A stretch of 64,000 nt of DNA from Agromyces bracchium (GCF_009709675.1 NZ_WMLB01000042.1:62001-126000), one strand, 5' to 3'; shown: positions 1-7,822, numbered from the stretch's first letter. The notes: a model not told the origin generated them from the letters alone. Numbers and translations: made by a program.

Positions 1-878
1 ACTCCTCCGACCTCCCGTCGACGCGGGCGGACGCGCCGTCGGAGGTGCCGGCCGACCTCGTGATCGGCGTGTTCGAGCCAGGGAGCACCGGGACGGCGTC
101 GGTCGTCGCGCACGGCGCCGTCGTACCGGTCGATCGCGTCGTGAAGCGCAACGCCGCGCTGCAATGGGCGACGCGTCGCCGGTTCGTTGAGGCGGCCGAG
201 CGCTACCGCGAGCCGCGCCCGGGCGCGCGGCTCCGTCTCGCGTCCTTCGCCGGCGTCTTCGGGATCCTGCTCGGGTTCCTCGCGCAGTTCACGGGGCAGG
301 GGGCGGATGACTCGATCGCCTGGACCGCGCTCGGCATCGCGGTCGTCTCGCTCGGCGTCCGGGCCGTGCTGCCCCGTTGGATCCCCCTGAACGCGTCCGG
401 GCTCGAGTTGCGCTCGCGGGCGCAGCTCCTCCGCGAGAGGGTGGCGAGCGCCGACCTGCGCGATGCGTCGGTCGCCCGTGCCGAGCTGCCGTGGGCCGTG
501 CTCTTCGGCCTGGACGAGGTCATCGCGCGGGCCGCCGAGTCGCTCGCCCGGCGCGGCGCCGAGCTCACGTGGTACGCCTCGACCGAGCCGACCACGCCCG
601 CCAGGGTCGCGTCCGGCCTGCAGGCGGCCGCCGCGGCCCTCGTGCAGCCGATCACGGTCGGCGGCCGCGACGACGGACGCTTCGGCGTCCCGCTCATCGA
701 CCAGTACCGGCTGAAGACCGACTTCGGCTACTTCGGCGACGGACGCGCGGGCGGCGGGATGATCTACGGCGACGCGGCCGGCGGTGGGGGCTTCGACGGC
801 GGGGGCATGGGGGGCCTCGACTACGGCGGGTTCGACGCCGGTGGTGGGGGAGGCGACGGCGGCGGGGGTGGCCCGTAG
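1..878 (+). CDS. DUF2207-like membrane protein, C-terminal part
   Basis: The reading frame is open from the left edge, so the true start lies outside the window; a GTG at 45 is internal. The visible 290 or so residues contain two hydrophobic segments (about 73-88 and 93-107 counted from 45), then a soluble stretch with the LPWAVLFGLDE motif. That motif resembles the LPYAVALG motif near the end of DUF2207 predicted membrane proteins. The protein ends in a glycine-rich tail (GGGGGDGGGGGP), also typical of that family. Biochemical function of DUF2207 is unknown to me. No terminator is seen in the 37 bp before the convergent amidohydrolase. Confidence 0.65.
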   Translation, partial: SSDLPSTRADAPSEVPADLVIGVFEPGSTGTASVVAHGAVVPVDRVVKRNAALQWATRRRFVEAAERYREPRPGARLRLASFAGVFGILLGFLAQFTGQGADDSIAWTALGIAVVSLGVRAVLPRWIPLNASGLELRSRAQLLRERVASADLRDASVARAELPWAVLFGLDEVIARAAESLARRGAELTWYASTEPTTPARVASGLQAAAAALVQPITVGGRDDGRFGVPLIDQYRLKTDFGYFGDGRAGGGMIYGDAAGGGGFDGGGMGGLDYGGFDAGGGGGDGGGGGP

Positions 879-915
879 GGCGCGGCCGGTCGCCCTGCAA
901 CGGTCGCGCTCGTGA

Positions 916-2169
916 TCACCGGCTCACGAACCGCCGCCGGTAGACCCGCTCGGCGTTCCGCCACGCGATGCCCTCGGCGACGCGGGTCGCCTCGTCGACC
1001 GGCCAGCCGTGCGCGGTGACGTACCCGCCGAGCACGCGCCCCGCGGCATCCCGCCACAGGCGTGCACCGAGCAGCACGCGCTCGGGCACGCCCCACGCGT
1101 CGGTCGAGAACAGCACGCGCGAGAACGGCGCGAGGTCGAGCGACTCGCGCACGACCGAGTCGGCGTTCGCCCCGAGGAAGCCGACCGCGAGCCCGACGTC
1201 GAGGAACACGTGCGGGAACACGTGCGCGAGCCAGCCCGCCTCGCGCACGTACGGGTAGCAGTGCAGGAACGCGATGCGCCCGCCCGTGCCCGCCGTCGCC
1301 GCGACGAGAGCCTGCATGCGAGCGGGATTCGACCCCTCGAGCACGAGGTCGGCATCGCCGAACCCGGCGTGCACCTGCAACACCGCGCCGCGCTCGAGCG
1401 CCCACCAGATGAGATGGCGCGTGATCGTCGGGTCGGTGAGGCGAGGGCGAGCGGATGCCGCGTGGCCGGCGTGCGGCGCGTCGTCGACGGATGCCGCGTG
1501 GCCGCCGTGCGGAGCGTCGTCGACGGATCCGGCCGGGCCGACGGATGCCTCGTGCGCGCGCCACTCGGCGAACCACGCGTCGGCCGCCGAGCGCACGTCC
1601 ACGTTCGTCGGCCGCGCCGGGTCGAGCTCGAGCCCGCACCGGTGCGCGGCGACGGTCTTGAACGCGACCGCCTCGGCGGCCGCCGCGTCGAGCGCCGGCC
1701 CCAGTCGCTCGACGAACTCAGCGCCCGACGCGCACTGCGCGAGCACGGCCTCGGCGATGGTCTCGAGCCGGGCGACGCGGTGGATCGGCGCGGCGGCGAG
1801 CCGCGCCATCCGCTCGTCTGACATCAGGAGGTCGGGCCGATGCCCGTCGTCGACGAGGTACGCGGCGATGCCGGACGCCCGGAGGAGCCGGCGGGCGACC
1901 TCGTCGGCCTCGAGCGCGCGGCGCGCGGCGAGGTAGTCGGCTGGGCTCGCGAACGGCGCGAGCCCGAGGATCGGCGCGCAGTGCCGCCGCAGCGCGAAGC
2001 CCTGCGCGCTGTCGAACACGTCGGCGGGCGGCGCCGCGTGGCCCGCCTGCGTGAGCGCGGCGAGCAGGGCGGCCTCGGACGGGTCGGGCAGCATGCCGTG
2101 AACGTGGTGGTCGACGAGCGGCATCCGCTCGATCGCCTCGGCCAGGTGCTGCACGCTCTCCGCGCCCAT
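916..2169 (-). CDS. Amidohydrolase family protein
   Basis: A 417-aa protein of the metal-dependent amidohydrolase superfamily, close to the amidohydrolase_2/FluG-like branch. The metal-binding HVHG follows VDH near residue 22, HAGFGD and LHCYPY mark later barrel strands, and FSTDAWG carries the expected C-terminal aspartate. The substrate is not evident from sequence or neighbours. The ATG is preceded by GAGAGGA at a good distance. About residues 215-240 hold an inserted 12-residue tandem repeat (SVDDAPHGGHAA type), absent from relatives as far as I know and probably a surface loop. The gene stands alone, between a converging DUF2207-like gene and a repeat-bearing intergenic region. Confidence 0.8.
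   Translation of the reverse strand: MGAESVQHLAEAIERMPLVDHHVHGMLPDPSEAALLAALTQAGHAAPPADVFDSAQGFALRRHCAPILGLAPFASPADYLAARRALEADEVARRLLRASGIAAYLVDDGHRPDLLMSDERMARLAAAPIHRVARLETIAEAVLAQCASGAEFVERLGPALDAAAAEAVAFKTVAAHRCGLELDPARPTNVDVRSAADAWFAEWRAHEASVGPAGSVDDAPHGGHAASVDDAPHAGHAASARPRLTDPTITRHLIWWALERGAVLQVHAGFGDADLVLEGSNPARMQALVAATAGTGGRIAFLHCYPYVREAGWLAHVFPHVFLDVGLAVGFLGANADSVVRESLDLAPFSRVLFSTDAWGVPERVLLGARLWRDAAGRVLGGYVTAHGWPVDEATRVAEGIAWRNAERVYRRRFVSR
1453..1524 (-). repeat. 36-bp tandem repeat inside the amidohydrolase gene
   Basis: Two 36-bp units (1453-1488 and 1489-1524) differ at a few bases and are followed by an 18-bp remnant. Because 36 is a multiple of three, the frame is kept and each unit encodes a 12-residue block with SVDDAPH. 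Each unit begins with GGATGCC, the motif over-represented across the window. Confidence 0.9.
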
Positions 2170-2233
2170 GCCGCGATCCTCTCGCGATCGGGCCGCCGCG
2201 GGAACCTGGCGTGTACCTGTCGTGAATCCTCGT

Positions 2234-2289
2234 GCATGAGAATCCGGCCGATGCCTGCTCGGGCGGGCCCTCCGCCCGGATCTTCATGC
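2234..2289. repeat. Palindromic repeat family A, copy 1
   Basis: A 56-bp element with imperfect inverted ends: GCATGAGAATCCGG on the left and its near-complement on the right (2276-2289). The ends extend to 2230-2293 as TCGTGCATGA/TCATGCACGA. An inner GGGCGG/CCGCCC pair would form a second stem. It matches copy 2 at 54 of 56 positions. It is non-coding, in the gap between the MarR-GNAT and amidohydrolase genes, both transcribed leftwards. Confidence 0.9.
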
Positions 2290-2346
2290 ACGACGGATCG
2301 GGGGCCGCACGCGACCGCCGCGCGGCCCGAGTGCCGCGTTCCTGCA

Positions 2347-2402
2347 GCATGAGAATCCGGCCGATGCCTGCTCGGGCGGGCCTTCCACCCGGATCTTCAT
2401 GC
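2347..2402. repeat. Palindromic repeat family A, copy 2
   Basis: Second copy of the 56-bp element, in the same orientation, 57 bp after copy 1. The two differences lie in the inner stem region. It lies just downstream of the MarR-GNAT stop codon and its hairpin. Confidence 0.9.
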
Positions 2403-2416
2403 ACCGCGCCCCAGCC

Positions 2417-2440
2417 CCGCGGCGATGGCCGCCGCCGCGG
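2417..2440 (-). terminator. Hairpin directly after the MarR-GNAT gene
   Basis: CCGCGGCG (2417-2424) pairs with CGCCGCGG (2433-2440) around an 8-nt loop. The stem abuts the stop codon of the leftward MarR-GNAT gene. There is no U-tract, as is common for actinobacterial terminators. Confidence 0.45.
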
Positions 2441-3328
2441 CTACGCGAGCCGCTTCTCGAACCAGAAGTCGGCGTACGGCTCGCCGTTGAAGTCGGGGAT
2501 CTCGTCGTAGCCGTGCGACCGGTACATCGCGATCGCCTCGGTGAGCGTGCGATTCGTGTCGAGCCGGACCACGGCCGCCCCGAGCCGCACCGCGGCCGCC
2601 TCGATCTCGCGGAGCAGCCGCGCGCCGAGGCCCATCCCGCGGGTGCTCGCTGCGACCCACAGCCGCTTGATCTCCGCGGGATCGGCGCCGTGCAGCTTGA
2701 GGCCGACGCAGCCGACCGGCTCGCCGTGCAGGAATGCGACGAGGAACGTGCCGTGCGGCTCACGGAACTCGTCGTCGGGCGTCGGCCGGGTGTGCGCCGG
2801 ATCGAAGCCGAGGTCGAAGCGGCTCGCGAGCTCGGTGAAGTAGGCGGCGACACTCGCGCGCGCCGCTGCATCGGCCGGGTCGACGGCGCGAACCTCGACG
2901 GCCGAGGCGGTCATGAGTCGCTCGACCTCGTCCATCGCGGAGAGCAGGCGCTCGCGCTGCCGCTCGGTGAGGGGGTCCAGGATGCCGCCGACGAGCGCGT
3001 CGGACGACCGGTCGAGCTCGGCGTGCTCCTCGACGCCCTCGGGGGTGAGCCGGGCGACCCGCACGCGTGAGTCATCGGGCGCGGGCACCACGTGGACGAG
3101 CCCGTCGCCCTCGAGCGCGCGAAGCTGGCGGCTGAGGTACCCCGAGTCGAGCTCGAGCCGTTCGCGCAGCGCGCGCAGCTCGGCGCCGCCCCCGTTCGTC
3201 GCCCCGATCTCCCAGAGCAGCCGTGACTGGCCGAGCGGTCGGCCTCGAGCGAGGTAGCCGTCGTCGAGCGCGCCGATCCGCTCCGTGACCGTGCGGTTGA
3301 AGCGCCGCACCCTGGCGATGTCGTCCAT
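2441..3328 (-). CDS. MarR-GNAT fusion: regulator with acetyltransferase domain
   Basis: A 295-aa two-domain protein. Residues about 1-145 form a MarR-type winged helix (LRALRERLELDSGYLSRQLRALEGDGLV is the recognition region, with the DDSRVR wing). Residues about 150-295 form a GNAT acetyltransferase with the acetyl-CoA loop seen as TRGMGLGARLL, then LDTNRTLTEAIAMYRSHGY. Such fusions are common in actinobacteria, but their substrates are rarely known. I chose the ATG at 3328 over a longer GTG start at 3364. A 20-bp palindrome lies immediately upstream of that ATG, and the extra residues match nothing. The location of the palindrome suggests autoregulation. Confidence 0.85.
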   Translation of the reverse strand: MDDIARVRRFNRTVTERIGALDDGYLARGRPLGQSRLLWEIGATNGGGAELRALRERLELDSGYLSRQLRALEGDGLVHVVPAPDDSRVRVARLTPEGVEEHAELDRSSDALVGGILDPLTERQRERLLSAMDEVERLMTASAVEVRAVDPADAAARASVAAYFTELASRFDLGFDPAHTRPTPDDEFREPHGTFLVAFLHGEPVGCVGLKLHGADPAEIKRLWVAASTRGMGLGARLLREIEAAAVRLGAAVVRLDTNRTLTEAIAMYRSHGYDEIPDFNGEPYADFWFEKRLA

Positions 3329-3329
3329 A

Positions 3330-3349
3330 TCTCTGACTCTAGTCAGAGA
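3330..3349 (-). promoter_or_regulatory. Palindromic operator of the MarR-GNAT gene
   Basis: TCTCTGACT and AGTCAGAGA form a perfect 9-bp inverted repeat around a 2-bp spacer. It ends 1 bp before the MarR-GNAT start codon. Size, symmetry and position are as expected for a MarR autorepressor site; that it binds this protein is inference. Confidence 0.7.
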
Positions 3350-3390
3350 ATGCTCGCGGCGCACGTGCCGGGGCGCTCCGCCGAGCGTGC

Positions 3391-3454
3391 GTTCGCAGGA
3401 TCAGCGGCGCGCTCGGTGCTCCAGGGCCGGCATGGCGCATGTGGTCCTGCGAAC
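3391..3454. repeat. Palindromic repeat family B, copy 1
   Basis: A 64-bp element with inverted ends GTTCGCAGGATCA and its near-complement TGGTCCTGCGAAC. Only one base of each 13-bp arm is mispaired. It is 55 of 64 identical to copy 2. It lies in the 3329-3769 non-coding stretch. Confidence 0.88.
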
Positions 3455-3505
3455 CCGGGGTGCGGGGCCGGGCACGCGGAGTGGGCGAGGCAGGGGTTGG
3501 GACGA

Positions 3506-3569
3506 GTTCGCAGGATCAACCGCGCGATGGGTGCTGCAGGGCCGGTATGGCACGTCTGGTCCTGCGAAC
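3506..3569. repeat. Palindromic repeat family B, copy 2
   Basis: Second 64-bp copy in the same orientation, 51 bp downstream of the first. Its arms extend by three further pairs on each side (3503-3572). The spread of substitutions through the centre, with conserved arms, suggests selection on pairing or on mobility of the element. Confidence 0.88.
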
Positions 3570-3635
3570 TCGCGGCGGAGTGGGGAGGGTGCGTCGGGGC
3601 GAGTCGAGAAGGTGGAGGACACGAGCGCGAGCGGT

Positions 3636-3660
3636 CTGAGGTACCTCAGGCCGGCCTGAG
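3636..3660. other. Two overlapping perfect palindromes
   Basis: CTGAGGTACCTCAG (3636-3649) and CTCAGGCCGGCCTGAG (3645-3660) share their CTCAG. The site lies about 110 bp before the small basic ORF at 3770 and could be a regulator-binding site or an RNA structure. The rest of the non-coding stretch 3329-3769 holds the MarR operator, the two family B repeats and a small GGTGG/CCACC hairpin at 3732-3745. Confidence 0.55.
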
Positions 3661-3769
3661 CTGCCGTAGCCCCCGAAGATACGACACCCTCCCGATACAT
3701 CCGACCCACCTCAGCGAGGAGTCTCTGTGCAGGTGGTCAGCCACCGCAGACCACGAAGGGATCGGGATC

Positions 3770-3976
3770 ATGGACCTCGCACACGGCTTCCTCGCACAGC
3801 AGATGACCGCGCACGACCAGCGCAACGCCGAGTTCGCCGCGGAGCGCCGCAGCACCAGGGCGGAGCGGCGCGACGTCGCACGTGCCGAGCGTGCGGCACG
3901 CAAGGCCGGACGCGTCGCGGCACGCGCCGGCCTGCGAGCACGATCGCACCTCGGCCGACCGCGAAGCGCGCACTGA
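3770..3976 (+). CDS. Small basic hypothetical protein
   Basis: A 68-residue ORF beginning at an ATG preceded by AAGGGATCGGG. It is rich in Ala and Arg with a middle of heptad-like charged residues (ERRSTRAERRDVARAERAARK), suggesting one or two amphipathic helices, and has a basic C-terminus. No domain was recognised. Its start codon context and independence from neighbours argue that it is real, but a random ORF of this size is possible in such GC-rich DNA. Confidence 0.5.
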   Translation: MDLAHGFLAQQMTAHDQRNAEFAAERRSTRAERRDVARAERAARKAGRVAARAGLRARSHLGRPRSAH

Positions 3977-3991
3977 GCGCGCGATGCGCGC
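3977..3991. terminator. Small GC hairpin between converging genes
   Basis: GCGCGC-GAT-GCGCGC lies right after the stop of the 3770-3976 ORF and before the DUF389 stop. It could act on both converging transcripts. It is short and lacks a U-tract. Confidence 0.3.
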
Positions 3992-4006
3992 CGCGTACCA
4001 GGCCGC

Positions 4007-5062
4007 TCAGTCGCCGGCGTTCACCCGCACCGACGGGATCCACTCGACCTCGACGGTACTCGGGTCGACGCCGGCCGACGTCAGCCGGTCGGTGAGGTCC
4101 GCGACATCCGGTGCCTCGTCGCCGCCGGTGATGCGCACGAGGTACGACAGCGCCGAGACGTAGTCGACCGAGATCACGTCGAGGTCGCTCGTCAGCGCCC
4201 ATGCCTCGGCGGCCTGCGTGATCGTCGACTGCTGGGTGTTCAGCGTGGTCGTGACCCAGGTCGACAGGCTCAGCGGGAGCGCCACGAGCACGAGCATCCC
4301 CGCGATCGCGATGTTCGATCGCTTGCGGTTCACGGCCTTCACGCCGGGCGGCGGGGGCTCGTGCCCGATGCGGCCCCACCGCTGCACCCGGTAGATCGCC
4401 ATGATCACGACGCCGGTGCCGAGGATCGCCGCGACGTTCGCGATGAAGAGGAGGAGCGAGCCGATCGAGCTGCCGAAGTCGCCCGACTCGGCGGCGATGC
4501 CGACCACGACGAGCGGCGGCACGAGCGAGATCGCGATCGCGACGCCGGGCAGCGTGTCGGAGATGTCCTTGCGGACGAGCGCGATCGAGCCGACCGCGCC
4601 GGTGGCGAGCGCCGCGAGCAGGTCGATGAGGCCGGGGGTCGCGCGGGCGGCGACCTGCGAGTTCGTCTGCTCGGTGATCGGGGTCGCGGCGAGCAGGCCC
4701 ACGCCGTAGCCGATCGCGATCGCCGCGGCCGCTCCGCCGATCATCATGAGCAGCGACAGCGTGAGGTTCCGCCGGTCGCCGAGCACGGTGGCGAGCATGG
4801 TGCCCTGGATCGGCAGCATCATCGGGGCGACGATCATCGCGCCGATGACGGTGGCCGTCGAGTCGCCGACGACGCCCGCCGCCGCGATCACCGACGAGAG
4901 CGAGAGCAGGATCCAGAATCGCTGGATCTTGCGTCGGCGCTTCGGGCCATCCAGGAACACCGACTCGCGCATGTGCTCGATGCTGTTGAGTGCGTCGGAG
5001 GGCGGGGGCGGGTAGACCGGCTCCTGCTCCGGCGACGGTTGCGCTGGCGGCGGCTGGGACAT
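4007..5062 (-). CDS. DUF389 family membrane protein
   Basis: A 351-aa integral membrane protein of the DUF389 (TIGR00341-like) family. After a proline-rich N-terminus comes the family signature region SVIAAAGVVGDSTATVIGAMIVAPMMLPI (first half of the protein), followed by several further membrane helices and a soluble C-terminus of about 90 residues ending near a DVADLTDRLTSAG motif. The function of the family is unknown. I set the start at the ATG (5062) preceded by AGGAG, shorter than the longest open frame, because the residues upstream of it are compositionally out of frame. Confidence 0.85.
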   Translation of the reverse strand: MSQPPPAQPSPEQEPVYPPPPSDALNSIEHMRESVFLDGPKRRRKIQRFWILLSLSSVIAAAGVVGDSTATVIGAMIVAPMMLPIQGTMLATVLGDRRNLTLSLLMMIGGAAAAIAIGYGVGLLAATPITEQTNSQVAARATPGLIDLLAALATGAVGSIALVRKDISDTLPGVAIAISLVPPLVVVGIAAESGDFGSSIGSLLLFIANVAAILGTGVVIMAIYRVQRWGRIGHEPPPPGVKAVNRKRSNIAIAGMLVLVALPLSLSTWVTTTLNTQQSTITQAAEAWALTSDLDVISVDYVSALSYLVRITGGDEAPDVADLTDRLTSAGVDPSTVEVEWIPSVRVNAGD

Positions 5063-5213
5063 GGCGGCTCCTCGGCTCGACCGGGCGCGATGCCGGTGCT
5101 CAGCCGAGCGTACGACGGGCGGTGACGGATGCCGCGGCACGGCCGGGCGCGACCGCTCGTGTCGCGGCATCCGCCGTGCCCGCACGCGAAAGCGAGCCCC
5201 GCCCGCACGCGAA

Positions 5214-5243
5214 GCGGGCCCGCCCCCGAGGGGACGGGCCCGC
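5214..5243 (-). terminator. Terminator of the M6 metalloprotease gene
   Basis: GCGGGCCCG (5214-5222) and CGGGCCCGC (5235-5243) form a perfect 9-bp stem around 12 nt, beginning about 35 bp past the protease stop on the minus strand. Confidence 0.7.
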
Positions 5244-5277
5244 CGTGTCATCCGCGTCGGATGGGCGCGAGTTCAGC

Positions 5278-7593
5278 TCACGGGTTGACGACGTGGACCG
5301 TCATCGTGCCGCCCGTGTTCTGCGAGGTCACGGTGACCTCGACGCCGTGGCCGGCGACCATGACGCCGCCGAGCGGGTTCGTCGAGCTGAAGAACGCGTC
5401 CTCGTCGGCGTCCGTGAACATCGGCGACTGCTGCGTCGTCCCGTCGGAGCCGACGGCGCCGACGTAGTCGACGGACTGGCCCTTGCCCTTGCCCGACAGG
5501 ACCTCCTTGTGCAGGGTGACCGCGTCGATCGTCTGCAGGCCGAAGGTCGCGTCGAACGGCTGGCGGCGGTTGCTCGGGCCGGTGCCGTCGTCGTAGGTGA
5601 ACTTCACCGGGTTCGCGTCCACCGGGAGCGCGAGGCCATGGCCCTCGTGCTCGATGGTGTTGTTGTCGCTGTACGCCTCGTCGATCGCCCACACGAGCAT
5701 GCCGTCCTGGAACGGGAAGTGCTCGACGTGGTCGGGCTGCGTCAGTCCGCGGTCGAACTGGTACGGGCCGTGCTCGAGCGTGGCGTCGTAGTCGACGTAG
5801 GTGCGGTTCTCGACGAGGTAGTAGCGGTCGCCCTGGCTCGTCTCGGTGCCGGTGGAGCGCTTGAAGCCGCCGCCCGCGGCGGTCCAGCCGTTGTCGCCCG
5901 ATTCGACGTCGTCGGTGAGCAGCGTGCTGCCGCCGTTCTTGATGACGATGTCGTCGAGGAACGCGCCGGCGTAGTGCACGCCGCCGTCGGTCTGGTAGCG
6001 GAACCGGAACTGCACCTCGCTGCCGCCGGGGACGCTGTAGCGCAGCGTCGACCAGCGCCCGCTGGACGAGCCGTCGAGCGGCTTGCCGACCTGGGTCCAG
6101 TTCGCGCCGCCGTCCGTCGAGTACTCGGCGTAGAGGTAGTCGTAGCCGGCCTCGATGTCGTACCACGCCTTGGCGGTGACCGTCGCCGACGAGACGCCGG
6201 TGAGGTCGAGGGTGCGGGTCAGCGTCGTGTTGAGGTCGTCGGCGCTGCCGGTCCACCAGGCGTAGGAGCCGGAGTTCGGCGCCGTGTACTGGCTCTCGAT
6301 GCCCGCGTCGGGCACGTCGACGACGAGCGCCTGCTCCTGGTCGGCGACCTGGCGGGCCGCCGGGCTGAGCGTGAACTCGCCGGCGTCGCCGGCCCCCTCG
6401 TCCACGACCGCGTAGTCGAGCCAGCCGAGCTGGAGCTTCTCCCACGGGCCCATGTAGTTCGGCTTCGTGCCGATGTCCTCGCCGCCGTCGCCGAGCCACG
6501 AGCCGCTGGACATGAGGGTCCAGAACCCGGTCGAGTTCTCGCCGCCCGCGGTGTCGTAGAAGTCGGGCAGGCCGAGGTCGTGCGCGTACTCGTGCGCGAA
6601 CACGCCGAGGCCGCCGTTCTCGGGCTCGACCGTGTAGTCGCCGATCCAGATGCCGGAGTCGCCGATCTCGGTGCCGCCGAACTTCACCTGCGTGTCGCCG
6701 ACCGTCGGACCGGTCTGCCCGAAGTCGGTCGAGTTGACGTACCAGCGGTGCGACCAGATCGCGTCCTCGCCCTGGGCGCCTCCGCCCGCGTCCTCGCCCT
6801 CGCCGGCGTGCACGGCCTGGAAGTGGTCGAGGTAGCCGTCGGGCTCGTCGAAGTTCCCGTCGCCGTCGAAGTCGTAGCGGTCCCAGACGTCGAAGCTCGC
6901 GAGCTCGGCCGTGATCTCCTCGGCCGACGCGCCCGCCGCGACCCGCGACGCGTACCACGCGTCGGCCGAGTCGGCGATGAACTGCCAGGCGCCGCCATAG
7001 TCCTCGACGCTGTTGTCGCCGTAGGTCGAAGCGTTGCCGGGCACCTTCACCCAGTCGCTGACTTCGCCCTCGACGGTGTAGTTGCCCGACGACTGCTTCG
7101 AGTAGAAGTCGGCCATCGAGTTCTCGGGACCGAAGAACAGGTCGTCGTAGTAGGCGGTGTCGAAGTCGGCGCGCCAGTGCGTGCTGTTGTTCACCGTGCG
7201 GTCGGGCTCGGCGATCTCGTTGTGCAGCGGACCGGGCGTCGTGCCGAGCTTGCCGCTGCCCTGGTCGCCGAACTCGGCGAGGATCGTGAACAGGCGGCCG
7301 CTGCCGCTGACCGCCGCCTCGTAGTACTTGTCCTCGGCGACCTCGACGACGCCGTCCTCGCCGGGCGAGGCCTGTCCAGAGAGGATCAGCTCCTGCGCGG
7401 CCTTGCGGCGCTCGTTCTGCCGCTCGGTGAGCGGGCCGGGGCGGTTGTCGGGTCGGGCTTCGGCCGCGCGGGTCGAGTCGGTAGGGGAATCGTTCGCGGG
7501 AGCGGCGATCGCGGCCGGGCCGAAGGCGGCCCCGGCGACCATCGTCGCGCTCGCTGCGGTCACAGCGAGCCATCCGCGCGTGCGTTGCTTCAC
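5278..7593 (-). CDS. Secreted M6 family metalloprotease (immune inhibitor A-like)
   Basis: A 771-aa exported zinc protease. Residues 1-31 form a signal peptide (KQRTR, hydrophobic core, AIAAPA cleavage region). A pro-region follows, then the M6 catalytic domain with HEYAHDLGLPD near residue 333, which fits the HExxHxxGxxD zinc motif. The C-terminal half carries a second beta-rich region like the VEG/MAM-like part of immune inhibitor A enzymes. The start is GTG 7593, preceded by TAGGAG. It should degrade extracellular proteins; targets are unknown. The mRNA leader contains a 7-bp hairpin (7616-7632). A terminator follows the gene, so it is monocistronic. Confidence 0.9.
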   Translation of the reverse strand: MKQRTRGWLAVTAASATMVAGAAFGPAAIAAPANDSPTDSTRAAEARPDNRPGPLTERQNERRKAAQELILSGQASPGEDGVVEVAEDKYYEAAVSGSGRLFTILAEFGDQGSGKLGTTPGPLHNEIAEPDRTVNNSTHWRADFDTAYYDDLFFGPENSMADFYSKQSSGNYTVEGEVSDWVKVPGNASTYGDNSVEDYGGAWQFIADSADAWYASRVAAGASAEEITAELASFDVWDRYDFDGDGNFDEPDGYLDHFQAVHAGEGEDAGGGAQGEDAIWSHRWYVNSTDFGQTGPTVGDTQVKFGGTEIGDSGIWIGDYTVEPENGGLGVFAHEYAHDLGLPDFYDTAGGENSTGFWTLMSSGSWLGDGGEDIGTKPNYMGPWEKLQLGWLDYAVVDEGAGDAGEFTLSPAARQVADQEQALVVDVPDAGIESQYTAPNSGSYAWWTGSADDLNTTLTRTLDLTGVSSATVTAKAWYDIEAGYDYLYAEYSTDGGANWTQVGKPLDGSSSGRWSTLRYSVPGGSEVQFRFRYQTDGGVHYAGAFLDDIVIKNGGSTLLTDDVESGDNGWTAAGGGFKRSTGTETSQGDRYYLVENRTYVDYDATLEHGPYQFDRGLTQPDHVEHFPFQDGMLVWAIDEAYSDNNTIEHEGHGLALPVDANPVKFTYDDGTGPSNRRQPFDATFGLQTIDAVTLHKEVLSGKGKGQSVDYVGAVGSDGTTQQSPMFTDADEDAFFSSTNPLGGVMVAGHGVEVTVTSQNTGGTMTVHVVNP

Positions 7594-7615
7594 ATGCGCT
7601 CCTAACAGGGAATTC

Positions 7616-7632
7616 GCCCGGGATTCCCGGGC
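7616..7632 (-). promoter_or_regulatory. Hairpin/palindrome in the M6 protease leader
   Basis: GCCCGGG-ATT-CCCGGGC lies 22 bp upstream of the protease GTG. It may be an operator or an RNA hairpin that affects translation; nothing else identifies its role. Confidence 0.35.
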
Positions 7633-7743
7633 AAGTGAGAGGGACGCTAACACGTCCCCCGGACGGGGGGAAGAGCCTGCGGGGGTCTTGACGAAGCCTC
7701 ACGAATCGGGCAAGCGGATGTCGCAGCATCCGCCGCCCCGAGA

Positions 7744-7804
7744 CGCGAGGTCGCACAAATCGCAGGTCCGGTTCGAATCGGACGTGGATTCGTGCGACCT
7801 CGCG
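7744..7804. repeat. 61-bp palindrome downstream of the NmrA-like gene
   Basis: CGCGAGGTCGCAC (7744-7756) and its exact complement (7792-7804) form a 13-bp stem, with an inner GTCCG/CGGAC stem (7766-7770, 7779-7783). It begins 18 bp past the stop of the leftward oxidoreductase. It could serve as its terminator, or be a single copy of another palindromic repeat family. Confidence 0.7.
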
Positions 7805-7822
7805 CGGGATCGCCGAATGCGC

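Noticed and set aside
2230-3572. Closely spaced repeats that might suggest a CRISPR array
   Set aside because: There are only two copies per family, the elements are themselves 56-64 bp palindromes, and no cas genes are present.
4990-7605. An 871-aa open frame on the plus strand opposite the M6 protease
   Set aside because: It is a GC-driven antisense shadow: Arg/Val/Ala-rich, no domain, while the other strand has a clear signal peptide and zinc motif.
7766-7783. A GTTCGAAT loop closed by GTCCG/CGGAC, like a tRNA T-arm
   Set aside because: It is the centre of a larger palindrome, the loop is 8 nt long, and no acceptor, D or anticodon arm fits around it.
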